From the NCBI GenBank assembly GCA_002401765.2, contig NVTY02000034.1:112987-176986 (forward strand): DNA of 64,000 bases. Direction: 5' to 3'. Of this stretch, positions 38,528 through 47,353 are shown one piece after another. How positions within the stretch are numbered: position 1 is the first letter of the stretch; every line of letters begins with the position of its first letter. This stretch comes from Thiotrichaceae bacterium. GTDB lineage: Bacteria > Pseudomonadota > Gammaproteobacteria > SZUA-140. A model generated the notes under the pieces. It had not been told where the DNA came from. It made no database searches and saw nothing but the letters and a program-made list of their open reading frames with translations. The position numbers and the translations under genes are program-made.

Positions 38528-40839
38528 GTGAAGACCTCAGCGGATTCTCTATGCTTGACCTCTTTAGAACGGAGGCAGAAGGGCAGCTATTATTATTGAC
38601 GGATGGTTTGCTTGTATTAGAGCAAAATCCATCAGGAACAGATAGCCTTGAATCGATGATGCGTGCATCGCACTCTATCAAAGGCGCTGCGCGGATGGTG
38701 GATATTGATCCCGTCGTACGTATTGCCCACGTGATGGAAGATTGTTTCGTGGCTGCGCAGAAGAGTGAACTGATATTGAAGAGTGCCGACATCGATATCC
38801 TTTTAAATGGCGTTGATGTGATGGGGCAAGTCTCTAAGCTGGATGAGTCAGATTTGCCATCATGGAGTGAGCAGAACAGGGCGACGTTAGATGCGCTGGT
38901 CTTAGCGCTTCAAGGAATATTAAGTGGCGAGCAACCGCAGGATTTAGCGATGCTGGCAGAGGCTAGTACTGTTGCTGTGGTGGCGGACGAGGAGGGGCAA
39001 GCAACCGTTGTTGACTCACCTTCTGAACATGATGCTGTTGATAAGGGCAAGGCGGCAGAGCCCCCGCCTGATAAGGCGGTATCACTGGCAGAAGTAAAAG
39101 GGCGTGTGTTACGTGTTAGTACCGAACGTATGGATCGTCTGCTGGGGCTCGCCGGTGAGGCGATGGTCGAGGCGCGATGGTTGCATCCACATATTGAAGC
39201 GATGCAGCGCTTTAAGCGCTTTCAGTTTGACCTGGTAAGTGAGCTGGATGATTTGCGTGAAAAATTTAATGAGGTCGATGTTAAGCCGTCAGTAGCGATG
39301 GCATTGATCGAGTTGCAGCGAAAAGCCGTCAAGCAGCGCGAAGTATTATCTGATCGGCTGGTTGATCTGGAGCACTTTGATTATCGCACTGCAAACCTTG
39401 CGGGACGATTGCACCGAGAAGTATTGGCAAGCCGTATGAGGCCCTTCTCTGATGGGGTTGATGGCTTTCAACGAATGGTACGGGATGTTGCACGCTCGCT
39501 TGGAAAAGATGCGCGTCTTGTCATTACCGGTGCCACAACGCAGGTTGATCGCGATGTGTTAGAGATGGTAAAAGCGCCGCTTAATCACCTGTTGAGAAAT
39601 GCGGTGGATCATGGTGTTGAAATGCCAGAAGAGCGCGAGGCAAGCGGAAAACCTTCTCAGGCAATTGTAACGCTTGATGCGCGCCATCGCTCTGGAATGT
39701 TACTGGTGACTGTTGAGGAGGATGGTCGCGGTGTTGATATTATATCGCTGAAGCAGAAGGTTTTAGAGCGCGGTTTGAGTAGCGAGGAGATGTTGTCACA
39801 AATGGGTGATGCTGAGCTATTGGAATTTCTCTTTCTGCCAAGTTTTAGCACGCGTAATGAGGTGACCGAAATATCAGGAAGGGGAGTGGGACTGGATGTT
39901 GTGCATGATTCAGTTAAAGAAATGCGCGGTGTGGTGACTGTTTCATCGAAGCCAGGAGAGGGCACACGTTTCCAGATGCAGTTGCCATTGACCCTGTCGG
40001 TTATTAGAACCTTGCTGGTTGATATTAGCGGTGAAAGCTACGCTTTCCCACTGGCACGAATTGACCACTTGTTGAAGATCTCTGCCGATGATATTGAGCT
40101 TGTCGAGGATCATCAATATGTGACGTGGAATGATTGCCATATAGGTCTTGTTTCGGCATCCCAGGTGTTTGGTTTGGCGCCAGTTGTGAGCAGGGAACGG
40201 CAATTATATGTGGTGATTTTGAGTGATCGGCATGGTCAATACGGGGTGATTGTTGATGCATTTATGGGCGAACGTGAGTTAGCGGTTCAGGTGATAGATC
40301 CGCGTTTGGGTAAAATTAAAGATGTGAGTGTTGCTGCGTTACTTGATGATGGCTCGCCTACATTGATTATTGATGTGGATGATATGGCGCGTTCGATTGC
40401 TAAACTGATATCAAAGGGACGGATAGATAAGATTGCTGGTGACAACCTGCGTGCTAATGAAGATCGTCGGCGGGTGCTGGTGGTGGATGATTCGATCACC
40501 GTGCGGGAAGTTGAGCGTAAGATGTTGGAAGCGTATGGCTATGAAGTTGATGTTGCCGTGGATGGTATGGATGGTTGGAATGCGGTACGTAGCGGTGATT
40601 ATCATTTAGTGATTACCGATATCGATATGCCGAGAATGGATGGTATTGAACTGGTGAAATTGATCAAGCAAGATGAGCGACTACGGCGTATCCCCGTGAT
40701 GGTTGTTTCTTATAAAGATCGAGAAGAGGATCGCTTACAGGGGCTCGACGCTGGCGCTGATTATTATTTAACAAAAGGCGGCTTTCATGATGAATCATTG
40801 CGCGAAGCGGTGGTTGACTTGATTGGAGAGGCGCGATGA
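38524..40839 (+). CDS. wspE: Hybrid CheA kinase with receiver domain (WspE-like)
   Basis: A 771-residue kinase. The HPt domain carries phosphoacceptor His50 in ASHSIKGAARM. Dimerisation and ATPase domains follow, with the N-box HLLRNAVDHG, the G1-type EDGRGVDI and the G2 region SGRGVGLDVV. Then come a CheW-like domain (about 500-620) and a C-terminal receiver with Asp699 in ITDIDMPRMDG and Lys in VVSYKDR. In Wsp systems this kinase phosphorylates the GGDEF regulator and the methylesterase. Overlaps both neighbours by four bases. Confidence 0.94.
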   Translation: MSEDLSGFSMLDLFRTEAEGQLLLLTDGLLVLEQNPSGTDSLESMMRASHSIKGAARMVDIDPVVRIAHVMEDCFVAAQKSELILKSADIDILLNGVDVMGQVSKLDESDLPSWSEQNRATLDALVLALQGILSGEQPQDLAMLAEASTVAVVADEEGQATVVDSPSEHDAVDKGKAAEPPPDKAVSLAEVKGRVLRVSTERMDRLLGLAGEAMVEARWLHPHIEAMQRFKRFQFDLVSELDDLREKFNEVDVKPSVAMALIELQRKAVKQREVLSDRLVDLEHFDYRTANLAGRLHREVLASRMRPFSDGVDGFQRMVRDVARSLGKDARLVITGATTQVDRDVLEMVKAPLNHLLRNAVDHGVEMPEEREASGKPSQAIVTLDARHRSGMLLVTVEEDGRGVDIISLKQKVLERGLSSEEMLSQMGDAELLEFLFLPSFSTRNEVTEISGRGVGLDVVHDSVKEMRGVVTVSSKPGEGTRFQMQLPLTLSVIRTLLVDISGESYAFPLARIDHLLKISADDIELVEDHQYVTWNDCHIGLVSASQVFGLAPVVSRERQLYVVILSDRHGQYGVIVDAFMGERELAVQVIDPRLGKIKDVSVAALLDDGSPTLIIDVDDMARSIAKLISKGRIDKIAGDNLRANEDRRRVLVVDDSITVREVERKMLEAYGYEVDVAVDGMDGWNAVRSGDYHLVITDIDMPRMDGIELVKLIKQDERLRRIPVMVVSYKDREEDRLQGLDAGADYYLTKGGFHDESLREAVVDLIGEAR

Positions 40840-41867
40840 GGGTCGCGATAGTCAATGACATGATGGTGGCTGTTGAGGGCTTGAAGCGTATTTTATCGAC
40901 AGCGACAGATCATCAATTGGCATGGGTTGCTATCAATGGTGAGGAGGCGGTAAATAAATGTGCCAATGACTTACCTGATCTGATTCTCATGGATTTGATT
41001 ATGCCGGTGATGAATGGTGTTGAAGCTAGTCGAAAAATAATGGATGAAACGCCCTGTCCAATTTTGATTGTGACGGGGTCAGTTGATGGCAATAGTACGA
41101 TGGTTTTTGAGGCGATGGGCGCGGGTGCGCTGGATGTTGTTAAAACACCTGTGCTGAATGCTTTCGGATATATTCAGGGTGAGGTTACGATTCTTGATAA
41201 GATCAAAACGATTGAAAAATTAACGCAGCCAAGAGCTCCGCGTGAGCGCGTTAATGTGGCGCCGCGTGCTTCAAGGTGGCTTGCACAGCGCAATCAATCA
41301 CTCGTTATTCTTGGCTCCTCAACAGGAGGCCCGCCGGCTTTGGCAAAAGTGCTTGCTGACTTTCCTGTTGGTTTTACTGGTAGTGTTATTATCATTCAGC
41401 ATATTGATGCACACTTCGCATGTGAACTGGTTGAGTGGCTAGATACTCAATGTAAAATGCAGGTAAAGGTAGCGGAAGAGGGTGAGGAAATTGCCCCTGG
41501 GATCGTCTATCTTGCGGCAACGAATGATCATCTGGTGATGTCTTCCAACGGGCGCTTGGCATACACTGCAGAGCCTAGAGAAATGGTCTATCGGCCTTCA
41601 GTGGATGTCTTTTTTGAAAGTGTTGCATTGCACTGGGGAGGACGCTTGGTGGCTGCGCTGTTAACGGGCATGGGGCGTGATGGTGCGCTTGGATTGTTAG
41701 CGCTGCGTCAAAAAGGAGTGCATACCATCGCGCAGGATGAGGCTTCGTGTGCCGTGTATGGTATGCCTAAAGCAGCGGCGGCACTGAATGCGGCAGTGGA
41801 GGTTCTTCCGTTGGATGGAATCTCAGCAGTATTGCTTAAGCGCTATGGTAGCGTGATTAGAAATTGA
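40836..41867 (+). CDS. wspF: CheB-type methylesterase (WspF-like)
   Basis: A 343-residue response regulator: an N-terminal receiver with Asp53 (LMDLIMP) and a C-terminal CheB esterase domain with the catalytic Ser in GSSTGGPPAL, His in IIQHIDAHF and Asp in LTGMGRDGALG. It removes receptor methyl groups and so dampens kinase output. In known Wsp systems, loss of WspF gives constitutive c-di-GMP production and wrinkly colonies. All catalytic residues are intact here. Confidence 0.94.
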   Translation: MRVAIVNDMMVAVEGLKRILSTATDHQLAWVAINGEEAVNKCANDLPDLILMDLIMPVMNGVEASRKIMDETPCPILIVTGSVDGNSTMVFEAMGAGALDVVKTPVLNAFGYIQGEVTILDKIKTIEKLTQPRAPRERVNVAPRASRWLAQRNQSLVILGSSTGGPPALAKVLADFPVGFTGSVIIIQHIDAHFACELVEWLDTQCKMQVKVAEEGEEIAPGIVYLAATNDHLVMSSNGRLAYTAEPREMVYRPSVDVFFESVALHWGGRLVAALLTGMGRDGALGLLALRQKGVHTIAQDEASCAVYGMPKAAAALNAAVEVLPLDGISAVLLKRYGSVIRN

Positions 41868-41883
41868 GCATGGGGCAGTTGAT

Positions 41884-42909
41884 ATGAGTAAGGTGAATAA
41901 ACCATTGTCAGATGAGAGCAAGGCTGCAGATGAGGTTGTCGTGTTGCTGGTGGATGACCAACAGATGGTTGCGGAGGCGATTCGCCGCATGCTGGCCGAT
42001 GAGCCGAACATTACTTTTCATTACTGCAGTGACCCTAAAAAGGCCGTCGAAATGGCGGCTGAAATTGCACCGACTACTATTTTACAGGACCTTGTGATGC
42101 CCGATATCGATGGCATGACATTGCTGCGCGCTTATCGTAATCATCCCGTATTGAATAACACACCAGTCATTGTACTTTCGAGCAAGGAAGACCCAAAAGA
42201 TAAGTGCGAGGCTTTTAGCTGTGGTGCCAGTGATTACCTTGTTAAACTGCCCGATAAGATTGAATTGATTGCACGTATTAAGGCGCACTCTCGTAGTTAT
42301 GTGGCACAGCAGCAGCGTGACGCCGCTTTCCGTGAGTTACATGAGTTACAAAAAGAACTGGAAATCAAGAATGTTGAGTTACAGCGTCTCTCCGCGATTG
42401 ATGGCTTGACGGGTATTCCCAATCGACGTTCATTTGACGAATATATCGCCAAAGAGTGGCGGCGTGCTGTGCGCGAAGGGACCTGTCTTGCGCTACTGTT
42501 AATCGACATTGATTTCTTCAAGAAATACAATGACGGCTATGGCCATCAGGGCGGTGATGATTGTTTGCAAAAGGTTGCGCAGGTTTTGGCTGATACGATG
42601 CGCCGCTCATCTGATATGGTGGCGCGATATGGCGGTGAGGAGTTTACGGTGGTATTGCCCAATACCGATCTTGATGGCGCGATGGTGATTGCGGAAGAGT
42701 TACGCCTTGCTGTAGAGAAGCTAGCGCTTAAACATGCGTTCTCTGATGTCACTGATATTGTTTCGATCTCATTGGGTGCGGCAGGTATTCCACCGCAGTG
42801 TGGTGATGACTGTGCAAGCTTAATTGCCTTGGCCGATGCGGCACTCTATAAGGCGAAAGAGGAGGGGCGTAATCGTTGCTGTCGTGAAAATCGTGATGGC
42901 GTTGATTAA
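41884..42909 (+). CDS. wspR: Receiver-GGDEF diguanylate cyclase (WspR-like)
   Basis: A 341-residue output protein. The receiver has Asp69 in LQDLVMPDIDG. A coiled-coil linker (about 135-170) connects to a GGDEF domain whose active motif is GGEEF at 250-254. An RxxD inhibitory site (RSSD, 241-244) sits five residues upstream. Phosphorylation should promote oligomerisation and c-di-GMP synthesis. Last gene of the operon, 16 bases after the esterase gene. Confidence 0.94.
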   Translation: MSKVNKPLSDESKAADEVVVLLVDDQQMVAEAIRRMLADEPNITFHYCSDPKKAVEMAAEIAPTTILQDLVMPDIDGMTLLRAYRNHPVLNNTPVIVLSSKEDPKDKCEAFSCGASDYLVKLPDKIELIARIKAHSRSYVAQQQRDAAFRELHELQKELEIKNVELQRLSAIDGLTGIPNRRSFDEYIAKEWRRAVREGTCLALLLIDIDFFKKYNDGYGHQGGDDCLQKVAQVLADTMRRSSDMVARYGGEEFTVVLPNTDLDGAMVIAEELRLAVEKLALKHAFSDVTDIVSISLGAAGIPPQCGDDCASLIALADAALYKAKEEGRNRCCRENRDGVD

Positions 42910-42939
42910 AAACATCAAAATAGTTGCCCAGTGGTGGTG

Positions 42940-44226
42940 TTAATCCGCTTCTTTATCCTTATTAACAATCCTTAACTCAGGGTAGATTCGGGCTGTTTTA
43001 ACGGTGTTGTCTGTGATCTGTACAATCTCCATGGGGTAGCCTGCAATGCGTAGACTAGTGCCGGGAACAGGGATTGATTCCAGGTAATCGGTGATTAAAC
43101 CATTTAATGTTTTGGGGCCGTCTGTTGGAAAGAACCAATGCATGGTGCGATTGATCTCACGCAAATTAGCGCTGCCATCGACAAGAAAACTGCCATCTTC
43201 CTGTGGGTGGATATCTTTAATAACGGTTGCAACGTCAGTGGTGAACTCGCCGACAATCTCTTCCAGAATATCTTCTAAGGTGACCAGCCCTTCGATATCA
43301 CCATATTCATCGACCACCAGGCCGATACGTCGCTTTTGACGTTGGAAATTCAACAGCTGGGTGTTGAGCGGCGTGCCTTCTGGCATAAAGTAAGGCTCTT
43401 TTGCGATGTCGAGAAGCGTCTCTTTACTGAATTCTTTTTTATGGATAAAAGGCAGTACATTACGCACGTGCATAATGCCGAGCACATTGTTGATGTTTTC
43501 ACGATAGATGGGGAGGCGGGTATGCTGGCTGTTGGTGAGTAATTTGACGATCTCCTGCAGGCTATCATCGAGGTCAATACCGATAATTTCATTGCGCGGC
43601 ACCATAATATCTTCGATGGTGACTTTTTCAAGGTCCAGGATGTTAAGCAACATTTTTTGATGACGTTGCGGAATCATGGCGCCCGCCTCAATCACCACTG
43701 TGCGCAATTCCTCCTGGGTCAGTTGTTGTAGCCCGCTGCTGTTGGGCGTAACACCCAGTAATTTGAGCAGGTTGTTGGCGACAATGTTAATCATCCAGAC
43801 CATCGGGTAACAGATGACCAGCAATGGTTTGAGAATGATGGTTGCTGGAAAGGCGATATGCTCGGGATTGAGTGCGGCCTTTGTTTTAGGGGTGACTTCT
43901 GCAAAAATCAAGATCACCAAGGTTAATACGCCTGCCGCGGCGGCGATCCAGGCCTCGCCCAGATATTTGAGTGCGATGATGGTGGTGATCGAAGAGGCAA
44001 GGATGTTGACAAAATTATTGCCGAGCAGGATTAGGCCAATTAAACGGTCTGGGCGCTCGAGCAATTTCTGCGCACGTTTTGCGCCAGCGTGCCCCGTTTG
44101 CGCAAGGTGACGCAGGCGATAGCGGTTGAGGCTCATCATGGCTGTCTCAGAGGCGGAGAAAAATGCCGAGATCAGTAGTAGAAAAAAGAGCACCACGAAC
44201 AGTGTGGTTAGTGAAATTTCATCCAC
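42940..44226 (-). CDS. corB: CorB/CNNM-type membrane protein (DUF21-CBS-CorC_HlyC)
   Basis: A 428-residue protein with an N-terminal DUF21 membrane domain (about 1-180, SAFFSASETAMMSLNR signature), a CBS pair (MVPRNEIIGID to EGLVTLEDILEEIVGEF) and a C-terminal transporter-associated domain. Family members are implicated in magnesium or cobalt export and resistance. In E. coli the corresponding gene (yfjD) neighbours ypjD; here an effector-immunity pair lies between them. Confidence 0.9.
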   Translation of the reverse strand: MDEISLTTLFVVLFFLLLISAFFSASETAMMSLNRYRLRHLAQTGHAGAKRAQKLLERPDRLIGLILLGNNFVNILASSITTIIALKYLGEAWIAAAAGVLTLVILIFAEVTPKTKAALNPEHIAFPATIILKPLLVICYPMVWMINIVANNLLKLLGVTPNSSGLQQLTQEELRTVVIEAGAMIPQRHQKMLLNILDLEKVTIEDIMVPRNEIIGIDLDDSLQEIVKLLTNSQHTRLPIYRENINNVLGIMHVRNVLPFIHKKEFSKETLLDIAKEPYFMPEGTPLNTQLLNFQRQKRRIGLVVDEYGDIEGLVTLEDILEEIVGEFTTDVATVIKDIHPQEDGSFLVDGSANLREINRTMHWFFPTDGPKTLNGLITDYLESIPVPGTSLRIAGYPMEIVQITDNTVKTARIYPELRIVNKDKEAD

Positions 44227-44357
44227 GAGGTGTCATCCTGTTTGCAAAGTGCCTGGTTGGTGATTGGGGTGATATCGTCATGCTCAGCGGCAGGATAAAG
44301 GGAGAGTGTATAAAATCGACGCTTTGGCCTGTCCGTTGGAGCTATTGTTGGCTGTAT

Positions 44358-44846
44358 TTACACCAGTGGCCAAAACCATATTTCTTTGGATGAAAAATAG
44401 CATCCTGAATTACATACTTGAACTGCATTAGCAGTTTCAATTAAGTCAATATGGCCTCCACCATAACCAGTAACTTTCCAAAACAAAATAATACCCTTTT
44501 TTCCTAGTAATTGCGTAACTGCCTTTCTTGGGTCGATAAATACTGCTCTTCCAAAAACATCTGCCTTCAGTAATTGATCGGCTAAAAGCTTAGCTCCAGG
44601 TTCAATCATTCTACCTTTATAAGGCCCGTCTTTGATTTTCAACCGCCCAGAAAAATGAACGCCAGATTTGATTAGAGCGAGGCTCATTCTAACTGCGCAT
44701 GTATTCTTATATCCAGGATTTTGTTCCATTAAATTATTAATATCGTATCCAATTTCCTCATATACATTTTCTCCAGACATATAATTCGATTTTATTCGAT
44801 CTGAAGAATAATAATTTTTCTTTAAAGAGGTGTAATGTGGTTTCAT
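44358..44846 (-). CDS. tae4: Tae4-type peptidoglycan amidase (type VI secretion effector family)
   Basis: A 162-residue protein with the Tae4 layout: Cys50 in [11 protein letters not shown], His132 in GGHIDL, a CNSGCYF cysteine pair near the end and a FWPL terminus. These amidases cut the peptide stem of peptidoglycan in rival cells after type VI delivery. The acidic third residue of the site is not obvious. The ATG at 44846 is chosen because it follows a GGGA site and lies just after the immunity stop; an in-frame TTG 15 bases earlier would overlap that gene. Composition is AT-rich unlike its neighbours, suggesting transfer. No secretion genes are in the window. Confidence 0.85.
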   Translation of the reverse strand: MKPHYTSLKKNYYSSDRIKSNYMSGENVYEEIGYDINNLMEQNPGYKNTCAVRMSLALIKSGVHFSGRLKIKDGPYKGRMIEPGAKLLADQLLKADVFGRAVFIDPRKAVTQLLGKKGIILFWKVTGYGGGHIDLIETANAVQVCNSGCYFSSKEIWFWPLV

Positions 44847-44848
44847 TT

Positions 44849-45250
44849 TTATTTCCCGCAATAAGGGTAGTCTTGATTTAATATTTCTTTAATGATTATC
44901 GAAGCTCGATAGTCAAGTTTATTTTTTGTGACTTTCTTAAACCCTTCAAAAACACTCTCTCTCAAGGTGATCGTTTTAAAAGTTTTATAATCACACCATG
45001 ACTGGCCCTCTGTCGCATCCATTACACCAAGTAAATATAATTCAGCTTTCTCTCTCTCCTTTGGGTCACTGCTCATGTACGATTCGAAAAAATCTTGCGC
45101 CTTTAAATTAACACTATTAATCGTTATTTTAAATGCCAGTGGGCTGTGTGAATTATCAATATTTTCATTTGCGTTGGCAAACAATGAAAAAATTAATAGA
45201 AAACTTAAAGCATATAAAAATTTAAGTCTTTTCATTATAACTTTGTTCAT
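44849..45250 (-). CDS. Tai4/Rap1a-like immunity protein
   Basis: A 133-residue protein with a signal peptide ending near ANAN, as needed to meet an amidase in the periplasm. The mature part has the immunity-family pattern [16 protein letters not shown] followed by a helical region and a final YPYC, so one disulfide is likely. It lies immediately upstream of the amidase gene (two bases between stop and ATG), the usual effector-immunity pairing. AT-rich like the effector. Family assignment between Tai4 and Rap1a/Tai is open. Confidence 0.78.
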   Translation of the reverse strand: MNKVIMKRLKFLYALSFLLIFSLFANANENIDNSHSPLAFKITINSVNLKAQDFFESYMSSDPKEREKAELYLLGVMDATEGQSWCDYKTFKTITLRESVFEGFKKVTKNKLDYRASIIIKEILNQDYPYCGK

Positions 45251-45329
45251 AATATGCCCTTTAAATATAATCCTGGAATTTAAGATGCAAAATTATTTGA
45301 TGTACGGCTAACGTGAGGGCGTCATGGTA

Positions 45330-46130
45330 CTATTTGAGTACCACTTCCAGCACTAGTTTGCTTCCAAGGTAGGCTAGTAGCACTGCGCTAAAGCCAGCCA
45401 GCGTCCAGCGAATCGCTTTTTTGCCGCGCCAGCCATACTGCCAGCGGCCCCACAGTAAGATTGCAAACACCGTCCATGCGGTGATCGAAAAGACCGTTTT
45501 GTGGACCAGATGTTGTGCGAACATATCCTCAATAAACAGTGCGCCACTGGCAAGTGATAGGCTGTAAAGTATAAAGCCAAGCCCGATCATCTGAAACAGC
45601 AGGGTCTCCATCGTTTGCAGGGGGGGCAGGGTACGAATAAAGCCGCCGGGATGTTTGTTGTGCAGGTGGCGATCTTGTATCGCCAATAGGATTGCTTGCA
45701 CTGCTGCGATACTTAATAAACTGTAGGCGACAATTGAAATCAAAATGTGCGCACCGATCTGTGTTGTGCCGACTTCACTGATGTAATACTCGGAGGGAAA
45801 TACCAAGCCGAGCGAAATCGCTAAGGCGGCCAATGGTAGCAATACAATACCAAGGTTTTCCACCGGCTTGGTGAGTGCTGCGGTTAGCAATATCAGTGCG
45901 ATGAGCCAGGAAAGGAGCGATGCGGCGTTAAAAAAACCGAAGTTGATCCCTTGCGGGGTAAACATATTGAAGGCTAATACGGTGGCGTGCAGTGCCATTG
46001 CAACCAGACCAAGCAGGATTAGCTTGGTTTTATTATCCATCTCAATTTTTTTTGTCAGGCGCATGGCCAGCAGGGTCGCGGTTGCGAGATAGCAGGCGAT
46101 GGCAGCGAAACTGATTATTGTATTGCTCAT
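45330..46130 (-). CDS. ypjD: YpjD/CcsA-like cytochrome c assembly family membrane protein
   Basis: A 266-residue integral membrane protein with about eight hydrophobic segments and the CcsA/HemX-family pattern, including histidines in GAHILISIVAYSLLS and HLVHKTVFSITAWTVFAILLWGRWQYGWRGKKA. Family members handle heme during cytochrome c maturation; the exact role of YpjD is unsettled. Its position divergent from ffh and near a corB gene is conserved in gammaproteobacteria. Confidence 0.85.
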   Translation of the reverse strand: MSNTIISFAAIACYLATATLLAMRLTKKIEMDNKTKLILLGLVAMALHATVLAFNMFTPQGINFGFFNAASLLSWLIALILLTAALTKPVENLGIVLLPLAALAISLGLVFPSEYYISEVGTTQIGAHILISIVAYSLLSIAAVQAILLAIQDRHLHNKHPGGFIRTLPPLQTMETLLFQMIGLGFILYSLSLASGALFIEDMFAQHLVHKTVFSITAWTVFAILLWGRWQYGWRGKKAIRWTLAGFSAVLLAYLGSKLVLEVVLK

Positions 46131-46479
46131 ACTTTTAGTTAGGATTATCCATTAAGGCGGAATGATGACACAAGCAGTGAAGTCATTGAAGAGGTGATTT
46201 TGTTAAATATTTAACTTAATGGGTAAAATTAACTTAAAAGATAAATGAAAATGTCGATAGATATGATAGTGTTACGATTTCACAGTGCGTCCTTATATGC
46301 CATGTTAACACCATATTCGTGGTGAAAGTTGGGGTGTTAAGGGATTTTGAAGTAGATTTAAGGCGAAATGGTAGGATGATTTCAAAAATGTATTTCAACT
46401 TGGATCATGAAATGTTGTCTACTGATGGTGGGCTTATCTTAATTGAGCGTGCTGATAGCGTCTATTCAGGAGGCGTCGA
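46131..46479. other. Intergenic region between ypjD and the metallo-hydrolase gene
   Basis: An AT-rich spacer. A 35-codon open frame (46376-46483) ends on the start codon of the next gene (ATGA). Its LSTDGGLILIER segment faintly recalls the N-terminus of IS1380-type transposases, so it may be an insertion-sequence remnant rather than a leader peptide. No terminator or clear promoter is seen. Confidence 0.3.
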
Positions 46480-47244
46480 ATGAAATTGCGAGTGCTGGGC
46501 TGTAGTGGTGGGATTGGGAATGGACTAAGAACGACCTCACTGCTAATTGATGACGATATATTAATCGATGCTGGCACCGGTATCGGCGAGCTGACGCTTG
46601 TAGAGATGGCGAAGATCCGTCATGTCTTTATCACGCATTCCCATCTCGATCATATTGCCTGCCTGCCATTGATGGTTGACAGTGTTTTTGATCAACTGAA
46701 ACAGCCGATCATCATTCATGCTCAAGCGCCGACGATTGAGGTGCTGAAAAAACATATCTTTAACTGGGCGATCTGGCCTGATTTTGCAAAGCTACCCACC
46801 CCTGAAATTCCCGTAATGGCCTATGATGTGCTTTCTCCGGGTGAAATTTGTGATATTGATGGGCGCTTGCTGGAGATGATCCCCGTTAATCATATTGTCC
46901 CTGCGGTTGGTTACCGGGTGGCTTGCGACACCGGCGTGTTTGCCTTTTCTGGTGATACAGTGACTAATGATACCTTCTGGGCGGCATTAAATGCGCATGA
47001 CAGGCTTGACCTGCTATTGGTTGAGGCGGCATTCAGCAATAAGGACCGAGAACTGAGCCTTAAAGCGCGTCACTATTGCCCTTCATTGCTGGCAGAAGAT
47101 CTGGAAAAACTCAATCATACACCCGATATTTTTGTGACTCACAATAAGCCGGGTGAGGAACAGCGAATTTTTGATGAGTGCCAGCAGTTAATGCCCGCAC
47201 GAAATTTAAAGCGCCTGCTCGGCAATCAGGTGTTTGAATTGTAA
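46480..47244 (+). CDS. Metallo-beta-lactamase-fold hydrolase, class II cyclic-nucleotide phosphodiesterase-like
   Basis: A 254-residue cytosolic hydrolase. The THSHLDHI motif binds two metals and matches the class II cAMP phosphodiesterase signature more closely than RNase Z. FSGDTVTND and FVTHNKPGEE supply the remaining ligands. GGAGG about six bases upstream of the ATG is a strong ribosome site. Likely a phosphodiesterase; the actual nucleotide substrate is unknown. Confidence 0.8.
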   Translation: MKLRVLGCSGGIGNGLRTTSLLIDDDILIDAGTGIGELTLVEMAKIRHVFITHSHLDHIACLPLMVDSVFDQLKQPIIIHAQAPTIEVLKKHIFNWAIWPDFAKLPTPEIPVMAYDVLSPGEICDIDGRLLEMIPVNHIVPAVGYRVACDTGVFAFSGDTVTNDTFWAALNAHDRLDLLLVEAAFSNKDRELSLKARHYCPSLLAEDLEKLNHTPDIFVTHNKPGEEQRIFDECQQLMPARNLKRLLGNQVFEL

Positions 47245-47353
47245 TCCTCCTTTGAGGCGGCCTGTTCTGACAGCTGCCGGCTTATCTCGGCTCGTTGAAA
47301 CGTGTATCATTGACCGTCTGTAATAAAAACCAATTCAATTTAGAGAGTTTTCG

